Shown: positions 1 to 8,539 of the stretch, in pieces | How the letters are laid out: the number at the start of each line of letters is the position of its first letter | How positions within the stretch are numbered: the first letter of the stretch is position 1 | Origin: Zwartia vadi | GTDB taxonomy: Bacteria; Pseudomonadota; Gammaproteobacteria; Burkholderiales; Burkholderiaceae_B | DNA: 64,000 nucleotides | Direction: 5' to 3' | Assembly: GCF_030410375.1 (NCBI RefSeq) | Contig: NZ_JAUHHE010000010.1 | Location: 88,985 to 152,984 of the forward strand | Made by a program: the position numbers and the translations under genes | Notes under the pieces: model-generated | Seen by the model: only the letters and a program-made list of their open reading frames with translations | Told to the model about the DNA's origin: nothing | Database searches by the model: none

Positions 1-231
1 GCAACAAAGTTCGCCACCGCCTCAGCCGTTGAGCCGCCACCGGTCTATGTCGAGCAAAAGACCCGAGAAGATGAACACGCCGAAGTGATCAAAAAACTAG
101 AAGGGGAAATAGAAGAGCTGAAAGCGATCACCGTCAAGATCCAGCAAGCAATGGATCAAAAGCTAAAGATGTATGTCAAGCTGCAGTTCGGTGCGATGGG
201 CTTGCTGGGGATGTTTAATATATTTGGGTGA
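1..231 (+). CDS. C-terminal fragment of a coiled-coil, membrane-anchored protein
   Basis: The reading frame is open from base 1 to a TGA at 229-231 and gives 76 residues, so only the end of the gene is visible. A proline-rich start (EPPPVYVEQ) leads into a charged, heptad-like stretch (KKLEGEIEELKAITVKIQQA). The C-terminus is short and hydrophobic (FGAMGLLGMFNIFG) and looks like a membrane anchor. The layout of coiled coil followed by a terminal hydrophobic segment resembles the protein at 11331-11714. No function can be assigned. Confidence 0.7.
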   Translation, partial: ATKFATASAVEPPPVYVEQKTREDEHAEVIKKLEGEIEELKAITVKIQQAMDQKLKMYVKLQFGAMGLLGMFNIFG

Positions 232-570
232 AGCAATATAAGCTAAAAGTTTTTCCGTAGTGCCATTTGAATCCAACTAACCTCCGGACGACCACTTTGA
301 TCAGGCGCTGCGATACATCTCAGTACGGTCGCCCCTAACGGTGGCGCTAGATACATTCAATCCGTACTCAGCAAAATTAAGTCAAAAGAATGAGCCCTTG
401 ACATGAGAGTTAAGTTCTAAACTTTCAAACTACCGGGAGTTCACTCTCTAAATTTTGTCATTTGCACCCACTTAGAAGTAAGATCTCTGGACGAGATGAG
501 GGCGTCACAGGTATAAAAGCCTAGGGAGTGAGACCACTCATCTTTTATAAAAACTAAACGGGAGATCAAT
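232..570. other. Intergenic region upstream of a Bug receptor gene
   Basis: This 339-base gap has no coding sequence I can support. It contains a consensus-like TTGACA at 398-403 with no convincing -10 at the right distance. A short hairpin (GAGTG-AGAC-CACTC, 526-539) lies just before the GGGAG ribosome-binding site of the gene at 571. The promoter of that gene is presumably here, but I cannot place it. Confidence 0.3.
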
Positions 571-1563
571 ATGAAAAAAAACCTCTTTGCAACGCTTCGC
601 ACAGTGGGTTTAGGTAGCCTGACCGCACTGGCTTTACTGCCTCATTCATTTGCACAAGGGCAAGCTGCTAACTATCCTAACAAGCCCATCACGATTGTTG
701 CGCCCTTTGCAGCGGGCACGCTCACGGATATTTTGACGCGTACTGTCGCAAATAAACTCTCTATCGCCTTGGGCCAACCCGTTGTCGCAGAAAATAAAAC
801 CGGTGCAGATGGCAATATTGGTGCAGCCTTTGTTGCTTCGGCACCGCCAGACGGCTATACCCTATTGGTGGGTGCGACGAGTATCGGCTCGATCAACGTG
901 CTGCTGCATAAAAACATTAAATATGACCCACAACGTGACTTTGTTGGCATCACAAACCTGATCAGCGTGCCTAACGTACTAGTCGTGGGATCACACGTGC
1001 CTGCCAAGAATCTTAAAGAGCTCCTGGCACTCCAAAAGCAGAAGAGTTTCAATTACGGCTCAAGCGGTGCGGGCGGCAGTATGCACCTGTCCGGCGAGAT
1101 CTATAAGAAAATGGCCGGTGTAGAGATGGTGCACATCCCCTACAAAGGCACAACGCCTGTGATTAACGACATTATTGGCGGTCGCGTAGAAATGATGTTC
1201 TGTAACCTGCCAGTCTGCTTGTCCTTGATCAAGTCAGGAAAGCTAACGGCTCTAGGTGTCACGTCCGCGAAGCGTTCACCGCTCTTGCCTGATGTTCCAA
1301 CACTTGCAGAAGCAGGCTTGCCAGGCTTTGATGTCAGCGGCTGGTTTGGCTTGTTTGCTCCCAAAGGCACACCTCCAGATATCGTTGCCAAGCTCAATGC
1401 AGAAACAGTCAAAATCCTGAACGATCCTCAGTTTAAAGAGGAGTTCTTGAATAGAGGCGCCATTACGATCGGCGGCACCTCTGAGGAATTTACAAAATAC
1501 GCAGCTGAGGAGCGCGAGCGCTGGGCCAAAATCATTGCGGATGCAAAGATTACTTTGGATTAA
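571..1563 (+). CDS. Bug/TctC-family periplasmic solute receptor
   Basis: Predicted extracytoplasmic receptor of the tripartite tricarboxylate transporter (Bug) family, whose members bind organic acids and related small molecules in the periplasm. The 330 residues match the family length. A Sec signal peptide ends near residue 29 (HSFAQ). The mature protein begins with the family signature YPNKPITIVAPFAAG and later shows VVAENKTGADGNIG, PDGYTLL, HIPYKGTTPVINDI and LPDVPTLAEAGLPGF. The ATG follows a GGGAG ribosome-binding site. No TctA/TctB membrane genes are nearby, so it must share a transporter encoded elsewhere. The ligand cannot be predicted. Confidence 0.9.
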   Translation: MKKNLFATLRTVGLGSLTALALLPHSFAQGQAANYPNKPITIVAPFAAGTLTDILTRTVANKLSIALGQPVVAENKTGADGNIGAAFVASAPPDGYTLLVGATSIGSINVLLHKNIKYDPQRDFVGITNLISVPNVLVVGSHVPAKNLKELLALQKQKSFNYGSSGAGGSMHLSGEIYKKMAGVEMVHIPYKGTTPVINDIIGGRVEMMFCNLPVCLSLIKSGKLTALGVTSAKRSPLLPDVPTLAEAGLPGFDVSGWFGLFAPKGTPPDIVAKLNAETVKILNDPQFKEEFLNRGAITIGGTSEEFTKYAAEERERWAKIIADAKITLD

Positions 1564-1609
1564 TTGATTTTTTAGCACTCGCGATCGGGTTGGTGGCAGG
1601 TCAATAGAT

Positions 1610-3121
1610 ATGACTAGATGTACTGCAATGCAAATCAAGAGGCTTTTTCTTTGTATGCTTTTCTTTTTGCTCTCCTGCTTGAGTTTTATTTCTCAAGCAG
1701 GAGAAGTCGGTAAAAAAGATGCTTCAAAACTATTGCCAACCCTGGATTGCGAATACAGCATTGTTGGAGGTGGGCCCGCAGGCCTTTATATTGCGTACCA
1801 GTTAGGGCCTCTCTACAAAGACAAAGTGTGCGTGTTTGAAAAGGAAAATCGTCTGGGCGGGCGTATTTACGACATTGGCAAAGATCCTAATCAGGCGCAA
1901 GGACCTCTGATTGCCGTTGGTGGCCGTCGTGTGATGGAGGGTCAAGATGTTTTATTCAAACTCGCTCACGATCTCGGAATCGAGCTAGAAAAACCGAGTC
2001 TGGAGAAAGAGCTCATTTTTGCCCGCGGCCTTTATTCAACGAACCCTGATGATTTCGTTGTTTTATATCCAGGGATAGAGTTTGACCGAGCGAAGGGGGA
2101 TGCACCCACCCAGCTGTTGCGACGATTGCTTGAGAGTGAGCACCGCAAGGATATCGATCAATTTCCTGATTTTAAATCTTATGCCACGCGTGTTCTTGGG
2201 AATAATGGCTATGAATATCTTCGGGATATGAGCCGTTTTAGAAGTGATTTCGAATACCCATTAAGTGCCAAAGGCTACCTTGATTTTCTGGAAGAGGACA
2301 TCGATGTTTGCTGTGAGGCTTCCTACCCTGTAGGTGGGATGTCTGCCTATGTGCGAGGTCTCGCTCGCAAAGCGCAAGAAAGTGGCGTACGCATTTACCT
2401 GGAAGAGCCCGTTAAAAGTATTGATAAAGAATCAAACCGCTATTCTTTAATCACAACCAAATATCGTGTGAACAGTTCACATGTGATCATTACCGTTCCT
2501 CCAAAAGCGTTTGATCATATCCAGGGAAATATCGCACGGGCGATTCAATCACAAGCTCAATATCAATCATTAGTTGGGGTCAATGTCGTCACTGTCGCAC
2601 AATGGTACGACAATCCATGGTGGCTCAATATCCGCGGGCTGAAGGACAACAAAAAAGTATGGCGCGCCTGGACAACGGATAGTTGCATTAATTCGATTGA
2701 AATACCGCAGGAGCCATACGCAGCCAATCAAAACGTGATTCGGTCTGTTTACAGCGATAGTTTTGAGTGTGTCCAGAAATGGCGAGCACTTGCTTCTGAA
2801 GGTCTTGAGTCAATTGAGCGTGAGGTTAAAAAAGGCCTTGAACATTTGTTTGCCAATAATGGCGTGACACAGCCGCTTGAAATTGGGAAAGCAAGCAAGA
2901 CCTTCTACTGGGAATGGCCGGATGGCTGGTACTACATACGTGCAGGATATCCGTTTTCCACGCGTGATATTTTTAATTGGGCAGTCCAGCCTCTCGCCGG
3001 TGAAAACGTTGCCCTCGCAGGTGAGAGCTACAATCCGCAGCGCTCCACCTGGTCTGATGGTGCCTATAAGTCAGCAATACATTTATTAAATAAAAGATAT
3101 GGGTTTTCAATCGCTCATTAA
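1610..3121 (+). CDS. Exported FAD-dependent amine oxidase-like protein
   Basis: A 503-residue flavoprotein of the amine oxidase superfamily. The N-terminus is a hydrophobic signal sequence (LFLCMLFFLLSCLSFISQA), so the enzyme probably acts in the periplasm. A Rossmann dinucleotide motif (IVGGGPAGLYIAYQLG, residues about 45-60) is followed by EKENRLGGRIYD, the usual second FAD contact. The C-terminus carries the typical closing motif GESYNPQRSTWSDGA. The chosen ATG has GGCAGG upstream; an in-frame ATG at 1628 would also give a complete signal peptide. It lies 46 bases after the Bug gene on the same strand and overlaps the convergent hydrolase gene by 4 bases. The amine substrate is unknown. 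Confidence 0.8.
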   Translation: MTRCTAMQIKRLFLCMLFFLLSCLSFISQAGEVGKKDASKLLPTLDCEYSIVGGGPAGLYIAYQLGPLYKDKVCVFEKENRLGGRIYDIGKDPNQAQGPLIAVGGRRVMEGQDVLFKLAHDLGIELEKPSLEKELIFARGLYSTNPDDFVVLYPGIEFDRAKGDAPTQLLRRLLESEHRKDIDQFPDFKSYATRVLGNNGYEYLRDMSRFRSDFEYPLSAKGYLDFLEEDIDVCCEASYPVGGMSAYVRGLARKAQESGVRIYLEEPVKSIDKESNRYSLITTKYRVNSSHVIITVPPKAFDHIQGNIARAIQSQAQYQSLVGVNVVTVAQWYDNPWWLNIRGLKDNKKVWRAWTTDSCINSIEIPQEPYAANQNVIRSVYSDSFECVQKWRALASEGLESIEREVKKGLEHLFANNGVTQPLEIGKASKTFYWEWPDGWYYIRAGYPFSTRDIFNWAVQPLAGENVALAGESYNPQRSTWSDGAYKSAIHLLNKRYGFSIAH

Positions 3122-3660
3122 AGCCATTGATCCAGCAAAGCACCAACATAGGCTTTAGGGAGCATGTGTCCCGCCTCAGGTACAACTGTGACGTCCCATG
3201 CCATCAGCATTGCTAGAGCTTGAACATTCTCGGGGTTGCTTTGCCAGTCTAGTTCACCGACATGGATTTCAATTTGTTTGGCTGAATGATATTGACCGGT
3301 CTGAACCAACTCCATGAGCTGGCGGGCTCTGGGAGGGACGAAAAAGGTTTGCGATTCGCTATTTGCAAACTCTCCTACGATCGGAGAAAGCAAGAGCACT
3401 CTGCCAGGAAAGGGTTCCATCGCTGTCTGCGCGTGCAGGAAAAGGTATGCCCCGAAAGAATTGGCCACGACCATTGCATCGTTGTACCAAAAGTGCGTTT
3501 TGAGGTCTTGCGCTATAAGCTCGATTTGTTCTGCAAAACTGAGTTTCGCGAAGTCACCGTTGGTTTCTCTTCCGAATACGCTTAGACCCCTGGAGAGGAG
3601 TGCCTCTCCCAGTCCTGCGTCAAGCCGACCGCCTCGTCCGGGTAGGTAATAGATGTCCAT
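3118..3660 (-). CDS. Small alpha/beta hydrolase, RBBP9/YdeN-like
   Basis: A 180-residue protein that looks like a minimal alpha/beta hydrolase of the RBBP9/YdeN group. It opens with a beta strand and loop (IYYLPGRGG). The nucleophile elbow is atypical, ANSFGAYL rather than GxSxG, as is common in this group. A possible catalytic Asp lies in VGELDWQSNP and the His in PEAGHMLP near the C-terminus. No signal peptide is seen, so it is probably cytoplasmic. The natural substrate of such proteins is generally unknown. Its 3' end overlaps the flavoprotein gene by 4 bases, and its start is head-to-head with the next gene. Confidence 0.7.
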   Translation of the reverse strand: MDIYYLPGRGGRLDAGLGEALLSRGLSVFGRETNGDFAKLSFAEQIELIAQDLKTHFWYNDAMVVANSFGAYLFLHAQTAMEPFPGRVLLLSPIVGEFANSESQTFFVPPRARQLMELVQTGQYHSAKQIEIHVGELDWQSNPENVQALAMLMAWDVTVVPEAGHMLPKAYVGALLDQWL

Positions 3661-3751
3661 GCGAGATTTTAGTGTTATTTGTTATCGTCGTAGTGAAGAC
3701 TTTATGACGGTGAAGCTGCAGGTTCAAATTTCAATGGATGATGTGAACGCA

Positions 3752-5626
3752 ATGTTGAAAGTTTTGGCTCTACACACCTCACATGCAGTTCGCGCACTTG
3801 GCGTATTGTTGTTTTTATCTGCCTCGGTCATGGCGCAGGAGCCTCACAAGAGTCTTTTTGCAATTGAGCGTCATATTTTTACGATCCATATGCGGGCGGA
3901 TGGATCGTATGAGGAAAAAATCGAGACTGTCACGCTTGCGAAGTCTGCCGCGGCGATTGAGGCCGTCAGCCAGGACGAATTGGATTTTTATAGTGATCGC
4001 GAGACTGTAAAGGTCTTGGAGGCTTTTACTGAGTTGCCCTCAGGAGAGCGTATTCCGGTTGCTGCGGAGGCGATCAGAGTGGTCGATGAGGAGCGCTCGG
4101 ATGGCGCAGCGATGTTTAGCTCTCGTAAAACTCAGGTCGTGATTTATCCAAAGATCAGTGTCGGTGCGAGGGCACACTCAACCATGCTTCGTCAAACGCA
4201 TACCGCTTTGTTTCCCGGGCAGTTTATGTTTAGAAGAAGCGTGGGACCATCGGTTGAGTACGGACACTTAGAGTTCAATATTTCTCACGATCCTAGTATC
4301 CGGATATTTGCAGATAGTCGAGGTTTTGAGGGTGGACGCATGGCCGATGGGCCTGATGGCACAGTACGCTATCGCTATTCCTTCGCGCAGCCTGTGACCC
4401 GCGCGCGAGAAAGCGGACAGGTGTCCTCGGGTGATTTTGGTCCTTATGTGCATTTGTCGACCTTTGAAAATCCTTTGGCCGTGGGGCAGGCCTATGAGAA
4501 AGCCGCTGCGCCCAAAGCTGCAGTGACTCCTAATGTTCAAAAACTCGCCGACGAAATTACCTCTGGCATCAGCGACCCAAAAGAACAGGCAAGGGCGCTG
4601 TATAACTGGGTTTCTCAGGAGATTCGTTACGTTGCTATCTTTTTAGGTTCTGGTGGTGTGGTGCCTAATCAGGCTGATCATGTCATACGCAATCGCTATG
4701 GTGACTGCAAGGATAAGACCACGCTATTGATAGCCATGCTCGCAGCCAAAGGCATTCAGGCATCGACTGCGATGGTTAATTCTGGAGCAGCTTTTACGAT
4801 CCCCCGTCTGGGTTCAGTGAGTCCTTTTAATCACGTGATCGCCTACCTTCCGCAATGGGATTTGTATCTTGACCCGACAGTGGAACTTGCGCCTTTTGGG
4901 GTGTTGCCAACCAGTGTCATGGACAAGCCAACGGTTCTCACGGCTCTTAATCGTGAGGGACGCACCCCTAGTCTAGACGCCTCAACAAACTGGATTAAAT
5001 CGCTCACGAAGATTCAGATCAAAGCGGATGGGCAGATCACGGGTTCCTCATATTCTGAGTATGCAGGTCAATCGGACTACAACGCGCGATTGTCTTTTGT
5101 TGATCATGACGACGAATACAAAGAAAAATTTGTGCAATCTCGTTTAATGGGAAATCGACAGTCGGGCGTGGGGCATTTCACCCCGTCTGAGGCGCGAGAT
5201 TTGAATGCACCATTCACTAATCAAAGCACGTTTACACTCGATCCAGTGACGAATTTTCCGGGACCGGGGGCGCTCAGTGTCCCTGTAGGTCTCACACCAA
5301 CCCTGATTGCTCGCTTAAGCTTCAACAGACCTCAGGCGAGTGTGCTGTTTCCTTTTGTTTGCCGCTCCTATCGCTACGAGGAAACGTACGAGGTCGAGTT
5401 ACCTGCTGAGGCACGGATCACGAGGATCCCGCAAGATGTGTCATTCAGTGAGGCGGGTTTGTTTTATCAGGCAACCTATCGTCAAAGCGGACAAGTCGTG
5501 ACTGCTAAACGAGTATTACAGGCTCAACGTCCCAGCATGGTTTGCCAACCCGATGATCATCAAGTCATACGGCGTTTGCACCCTGTGGTCCAGAGAGACA
5601 TACGTGGACAGATTTTTTATGATTAG
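3752..5626 (+). CDS. Exported DUF3857 / transglutaminase-like protein
   Basis: A secreted protein with an N-terminal DUF3857-type domain and a central transglutaminase-like cysteine-protease fold. The triad is visible: Cys in NRYGDCKDKTTLL, His in FNHVIAYLP and Asp in LYLDPTVEL. The open frame starts at 3653, but that would overlap the divergent hydrolase gene. I placed the start at 3752 because the encoded peptide then begins directly with a signal sequence (LGVLLFLSASVMAQ). ATGs at 3704 and 3734 are alternatives, and none has a strong ribosome-binding site. The family often occurs as envelope proteins of unknown substrate. The C-terminal third is beta-rich and not assigned. Confidence 0.8.
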   Translation: MLKVLALHTSHAVRALGVLLFLSASVMAQEPHKSLFAIERHIFTIHMRADGSYEEKIETVTLAKSAAAIEAVSQDELDFYSDRETVKVLEAFTELPSGERIPVAAEAIRVVDEERSDGAAMFSSRKTQVVIYPKISVGARAHSTMLRQTHTALFPGQFMFRRSVGPSVEYGHLEFNISHDPSIRIFADSRGFEGGRMADGPDGTVRYRYSFAQPVTRARESGQVSSGDFGPYVHLSTFENPLAVGQAYEKAAAPKAAVTPNVQKLADEITSGISDPKEQARALYNWVSQEIRYVAIFLGSGGVVPNQADHVIRNRYGDCKDKTTLLIAMLAAKGIQASTAMVNSGAAFTIPRLGSVSPFNHVIAYLPQWDLYLDPTVELAPFGVLPTSVMDKPTVLTALNREGRTPSLDASTNWIKSLTKIQIKADGQITGSSYSEYAGQSDYNARLSFVDHDDEYKEKFVQSRLMGNRQSGVGHFTPSEARDLNAPFTNQSTFTLDPVTNFPGPGALSVPVGLTPTLIARLSFNRPQASVLFPFVCRSYRYEETYEVELPAEARITRIPQDVSFSEAGLFYQATYRQSGQVVTAKRVLQAQRPSMVCQPDDHQVIRRLHPVVQRDIRGQIFYD

Positions 5627-5640
5627 GACCCTTTGCAAGT

Positions 5641-5653
5641 CTCACCTGGTGAG
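5641..5653. promoter_or_regulatory. Palindrome upstream of the WYL regulator
   Basis: CTCACC-T-GGTGAG is a perfect 13-base palindrome, about 90 bases before the WYL-regulator gene. It could be an autoregulatory site, but nothing else supports this. Confidence 0.25.
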
Positions 5654-5741
5654 TCACCCAGAAGCGGAAAATTGTTACCACCAAATGGGCTAATATAAAC
5701 TTAACGGCCGTATTGCAACGTTCGATTGGTGGATAAAAACA

Positions 5742-6713
5742 ATGGATCGCACGGAACGGTTCTATAAGATTCAAGCCATGCTCATGGCTAAGCCTTTTGT
5801 CACGATGAAGCGCATGCAAGAAGCGCTTGAGGTATCACGTGCGACCTTGAACCGCGATCTGGCATATATGCGCGATCGACTCAATATTCCTTTTGCATGG
5901 AATCCAGCTTTACGCGGTTATGCACTGACGCGTCAGCAGTCATCAGATAAAACGTTTGAGTTGCCCGGAGTATGGTTTAGTCAGCAAGAGATTTACTCCT
6001 TGCTGACAATGATTGAATTAATTTCAAAGCTAGAGCCCGGAGGTTTGTTATTGCCTCATCTCACGCCCTTTAAGCATCGACTCGAGGGCTTGCTGGACGA
6101 AGGGACTGGAAGCTCAAAAGAGGTGATCAGTCGGATTCGAATCCTACCGATGGCCCAACGCCAAGTATCAGGCGAATATTTTCAGATCATTACTCACGCA
6201 TTGGTACAACGTAAGCGTCTGGAGATTAAACATTTTGCGCGTCAATCAGGCCAGAACACTGAGCGCCAAATCTCTCCTCAGCGTCTGGTGTACTACCGTG
6301 ATAATTGGTATTTAGATGCTTACTGTCATTTGCGTGAGGGATTGCGTAGCTTTGCACTCGATGCGATCAATGATGTTCGGTTAAAAGAAAAGCCAGCTCA
6401 AGCTGTGACTGAGACTGAACTACGTGAGATATTTGAATCGAGCTATGGGATTTTTTCAGGGAAAAACAAACAAGTCGCTAAACTGAAATTCACCCCATTC
6501 AGAGCGCAGTGGGTCGCACGCGAAGTCTGGCATCCAGAGCAGGTGGGGCAAGTGCACGCTGATGGCAGCTATACCCTGGAAGTTCCTTACGGAGAAGACT
6601 GGGAGTTGATTCAGGATATCTTGCGTCAGGGTGTGGATGTCAAGGTGCTAGCACCAGCATCGTTGAAAAATAAAGTTAAAGAGATGTTAAAGATTATGTT
6701 GGCTCAATATTGA
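5742..6713 (+). CDS. WYL-domain transcriptional regulator (YafY type)
   Basis: A 323-residue DNA-binding regulator. The first 60 residues form a helix-turn-helix of the HTH_11/DeoR type (MKRMQEALEVSRATLNRDLAYMRD). The middle holds a WYL domain (residues about 135-220, including QRLVYYRDNWYLDAYC and LRSFALDAI), followed by a WCX-like C-terminal part. WYL domains sense nucleic-acid-related or small ligands, and such regulators often control DNA-damage, defence or toxin-antitoxin loci. It stands alone, with the toxin-antitoxin genes following on the opposite strand. Confidence 0.85.
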   Translation: MDRTERFYKIQAMLMAKPFVTMKRMQEALEVSRATLNRDLAYMRDRLNIPFAWNPALRGYALTRQQSSDKTFELPGVWFSQQEIYSLLTMIELISKLEPGGLLLPHLTPFKHRLEGLLDEGTGSSKEVISRIRILPMAQRQVSGEYFQIITHALVQRKRLEIKHFARQSGQNTERQISPQRLVYYRDNWYLDAYCHLREGLRSFALDAINDVRLKEKPAQAVTETELREIFESSYGIFSGKNKQVAKLKFTPFRAQWVAREVWHPEQVGQVHADGSYTLEVPYGEDWELIQDILRQGVDVKVLAPASLKNKVKEMLKIMLAQY

Positions 6714-6795
6714 TGCCTACATCAAGGCACCACCTCATAATCCTGATGATGCTGCAGACGCTCAATTAGAAGTAGTGACCTGAATGGGTTTTAGT

Positions 6796-7077
6796 TCAGG
6801 CTGCTTGCAATTCCATGTGGACGCGTCTGCCTGTTGCGGTTGCAATATTGACAAGCGCATCAAGAGAAAACCTTGAAACACGACCGCGTAACAAATCATT
6901 CATTCTCGGCTGTGTGACGCCACAACGCGCGGCAGCCTCTGCCTGTGTCCAGCCGTTTGCTTTGACCAACTCCGATATTTGCATCATCAATTCTGCGCGA
7001 GCACGCAAGTTTGCGGCTTGCTCTGGTGTATCAGCTATGGCATCCCAAACGCTTTTGTAGGATTCTGTTTTTTTCAT
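6796..7077 (-). CDS. XRE-type antitoxin, HigA-like
   Basis: A 93-residue antitoxin-like repressor with one helix-turn-helix of the XRE/HTH_37 type (WTQAEAAARCGVTQPRMNDLLRG, residues about 44-66) and a C-terminal helix that should bind the toxin. It is the second gene of a two-gene module; its ATG overlaps the toxin stop codon by 4 bases, so translation is coupled. Toxin-first order is the HigBA arrangement. Antitoxins of this kind normally bind the toxin and repress their own promoter. Confidence 0.85.
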   Translation of the reverse strand: MKKTESYKSVWDAIADTPEQAANLRARAELMMQISELVKANGWTQAEAAARCGVTQPRMNDLLRGRVSRFSLDALVNIATATGRRVHMELQAA

Positions 7078-7400
7078 TTTTTGCTCCTTGTCAAATCAAT
7101 CCATCTTGTTTTAGCGATATCAATATCTTTTTTGGATGTAGCAGATGTTTTCTTTTGGAAAGCATGCAAAACATAGATGATTTCTTGAAGCCTTGCTGTG
7201 TAGATAACGCGATAGGTGCCGCTGTCATCCCAGATGCGAAGTTCTTTTACTCCTTTGCCAATTGTTGGCATTGGTTTGAAATCATCAGGCTGAAGTCCGT
7301 TTTGTATCTTATCTAGCTGATAGCCTGCATCCTGCTTTGCATCCTCAGGAAATTCTCGCAGGCGTTTGAGGGAGTCACCGAGAAAAGAAACAGATTTCAT
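7074..7400 (-). CDS. RelE/HigB-like toxin (phage Gp49-like family)
   Basis: A 108-residue toxin-like protein of the Gp49/HigB family within the RelE fold. Members cleave mRNA, usually on the ribosome. Family features are the basic C-terminal half, LRIWDDSGTYRVIYTA and IYVLHAFQKKTSATSKKDID. It precedes the antitoxin and overlaps it by 4 bases. A consensus promoter lies immediately upstream (-10 at 7407-7412). The ATG begins only 6 bases after the -10 box, so the mRNA is probably leaderless. Confidence 0.85.
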   Translation of the reverse strand: MKSVSFLGDSLKRLREFPEDAKQDAGYQLDKIQNGLQPDDFKPMPTIGKGVKELRIWDDSGTYRVIYTARLQEIIYVLHAFQKKTSATSKKDIDIAKTRWIDLTRSKK

Positions 7401-7406
7401 TTGATG

Positions 7407-7435
7407 ATTATACTGGTTTGGATATAAATTGACAA
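7407..7435 (-). promoter_or_regulatory. Sigma-70-type promoter of the toxin-antitoxin operon
   Basis: On the minus strand, TTGTCA (7435-7430) is separated by exactly 17 bases from a perfect TATAAT (7412-7407). The toxin ATG starts at 7400, so transcription would begin at or next to the A of the start codon. Confidence 0.7.
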
Positions 7436-7663
7436 TACTCTCTTTGCAAACATGCCATGCAACATACTTTTCTGCGTGTCACCCTCGTGCTTATGCTGGA
7501 TTGAATGAGTATGTTCTGAGACTGCTGTCCGGTTAATGATATTTTGAACGCTCGGTTCGGAGAACTAATTTTTGTAATAAATTGTTTTTTGATCATATAA
7601 ACAGCTAGGATTGTTCCTGATAACGAGGCTTGGCCTAACCAGACAACCAGAGTGAAGAAACCT

Positions 7664-8539
7664 ATGACAGATTCTAAAGATTACGTACCCCCCAAAGTTT
7701 GGACTTGGGAGCAACCCAACGGCGGTGCTTTTGCGAGCATTAATCGGCCGATCGCCGGGCCGACGCACGACAAAGAACTACCAGTTGGCAAGCACCCTTT
7801 GCAACTGTATTCGTTGGGCACACCTAATGGCGTGAAGGTCACGATCTTGCTCGAAGAGTTGCTGGCGCAGGGCCACGTAGGCGCTGAATATGATGCCTGG
7901 CTCATCAACATCCGTGACGGCGACCAGTTCGGCTCGGGTTTCGTCGATGTCAACCCAAACTCAAAAATTCCAGCGCTGATTGACCGTAGTGGCGCGCAAC
8001 CGGTGCGCGTGTTTGAATCCGGCGCGATCTTGCTCTACCTGTCTGATAAGTTTCAGGCTTTTCTGCCCAAAGCGGGTGCCGCCCGCACCGAGGCTTTGAA
8101 CTGGCTGTTCTGGCAAATGGGTAGCGCGCCTTATGTGGGCGGCGGATTTGGTCATTTCTACGCGTATGCGCCAGCCAAGTTTCAATACGCCATTGATCGT
8201 TTCACGATGGAAACCAAGCGCCAGCTTGACGTCCTTGATCGTCGTCTGGCTGTTAGTGAATACTTGGGTGGGGATCAATATACGATTGCCGATATTGCGG
8301 TGTTTCCATGGTACGGCGGGTTGGTGAAAGGGTGGTTATATGGGGCGGCCGAGTTTTTGAGCGTGCAAGACTATAAGCATGTTCAACGCTGGGTCGAGAC
8401 TGTTTACAGTCGGCCCGCAGTTAAGCGCGGGCGCATGGTCAACCGTATGCATGGCGAGCCATCAGAACAACTGCGTGAACGCCACGACGCCAGTGACTTT
8501 GACACTAAAACGCAAGACAAGATTCAACCTTCAAGCTAG
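7664..8539 (+). CDS. yghU: YghU-like glutathione S-transferase / disulfide-bond oxidoreductase
   Basis: A 291-residue nu-class glutathione transferase closely resembling Escherichia coli YghU. These enzymes bind two glutathione molecules and reduce disulfides and organic hydroperoxides in the cytosol. Conserved blocks include VWTWEQPNGGAFASINRP, HPLQLYSLGTPNGVKVTI, VNPNSKIPALID and, at the C-terminus, LRERHDASDFDT. The open frame also has a GTG at 7652; I chose the ATG at 7664 because it matches the MTD start of YghU. The stop overlaps the convergent gene stop by 4 bases. It appears to be a monocistronic stress gene. Confidence 0.9.
   Translation: MTDSKDYVPPKVWTWEQPNGGAFASINRPIAGPTHDKELPVGKHPLQLYSLGTPNGVKVTILLEELLAQGHVGAEYDAWLINIRDGDQFGSGFVDVNPNSKIPALIDRSGAQPVRVFESGAILLYLSDKFQAFLPKAGAARTEALNWLFWQMGSAPYVGGGFGHFYAYAPAKFQYAIDRFTMETKRQLDVLDRRLAVSEYLGGDQYTIADIAVFPWYGGLVKGWLYGAAEFLSVQDYKHVQRWVETVYSRPAVKRGRMVNRMHGEPSEQLRERHDASDFDTKTQDKIQPSS

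Noticed and set aside
398..426. Consensus TTGACA as promoter of the first Bug gene
   Set aside because: No acceptable -10 at 16-18 bases; the best hexamer lies only 14 bases away and the gene is about 150 bases further on.
3653..3751. Extended N-terminus of the transglutaminase-like protein
   Set aside because: It would overlap the divergent hydrolase start and bury the signal peptide behind about 33 residues.
6779..6800. Hairpin CCTGAA-TTCAGG as terminator of the toxin-antitoxin operon
   Set aside because: It overlaps the antitoxin stop codon and has no T-run; a 6-bp stem is expected by chance at this length.
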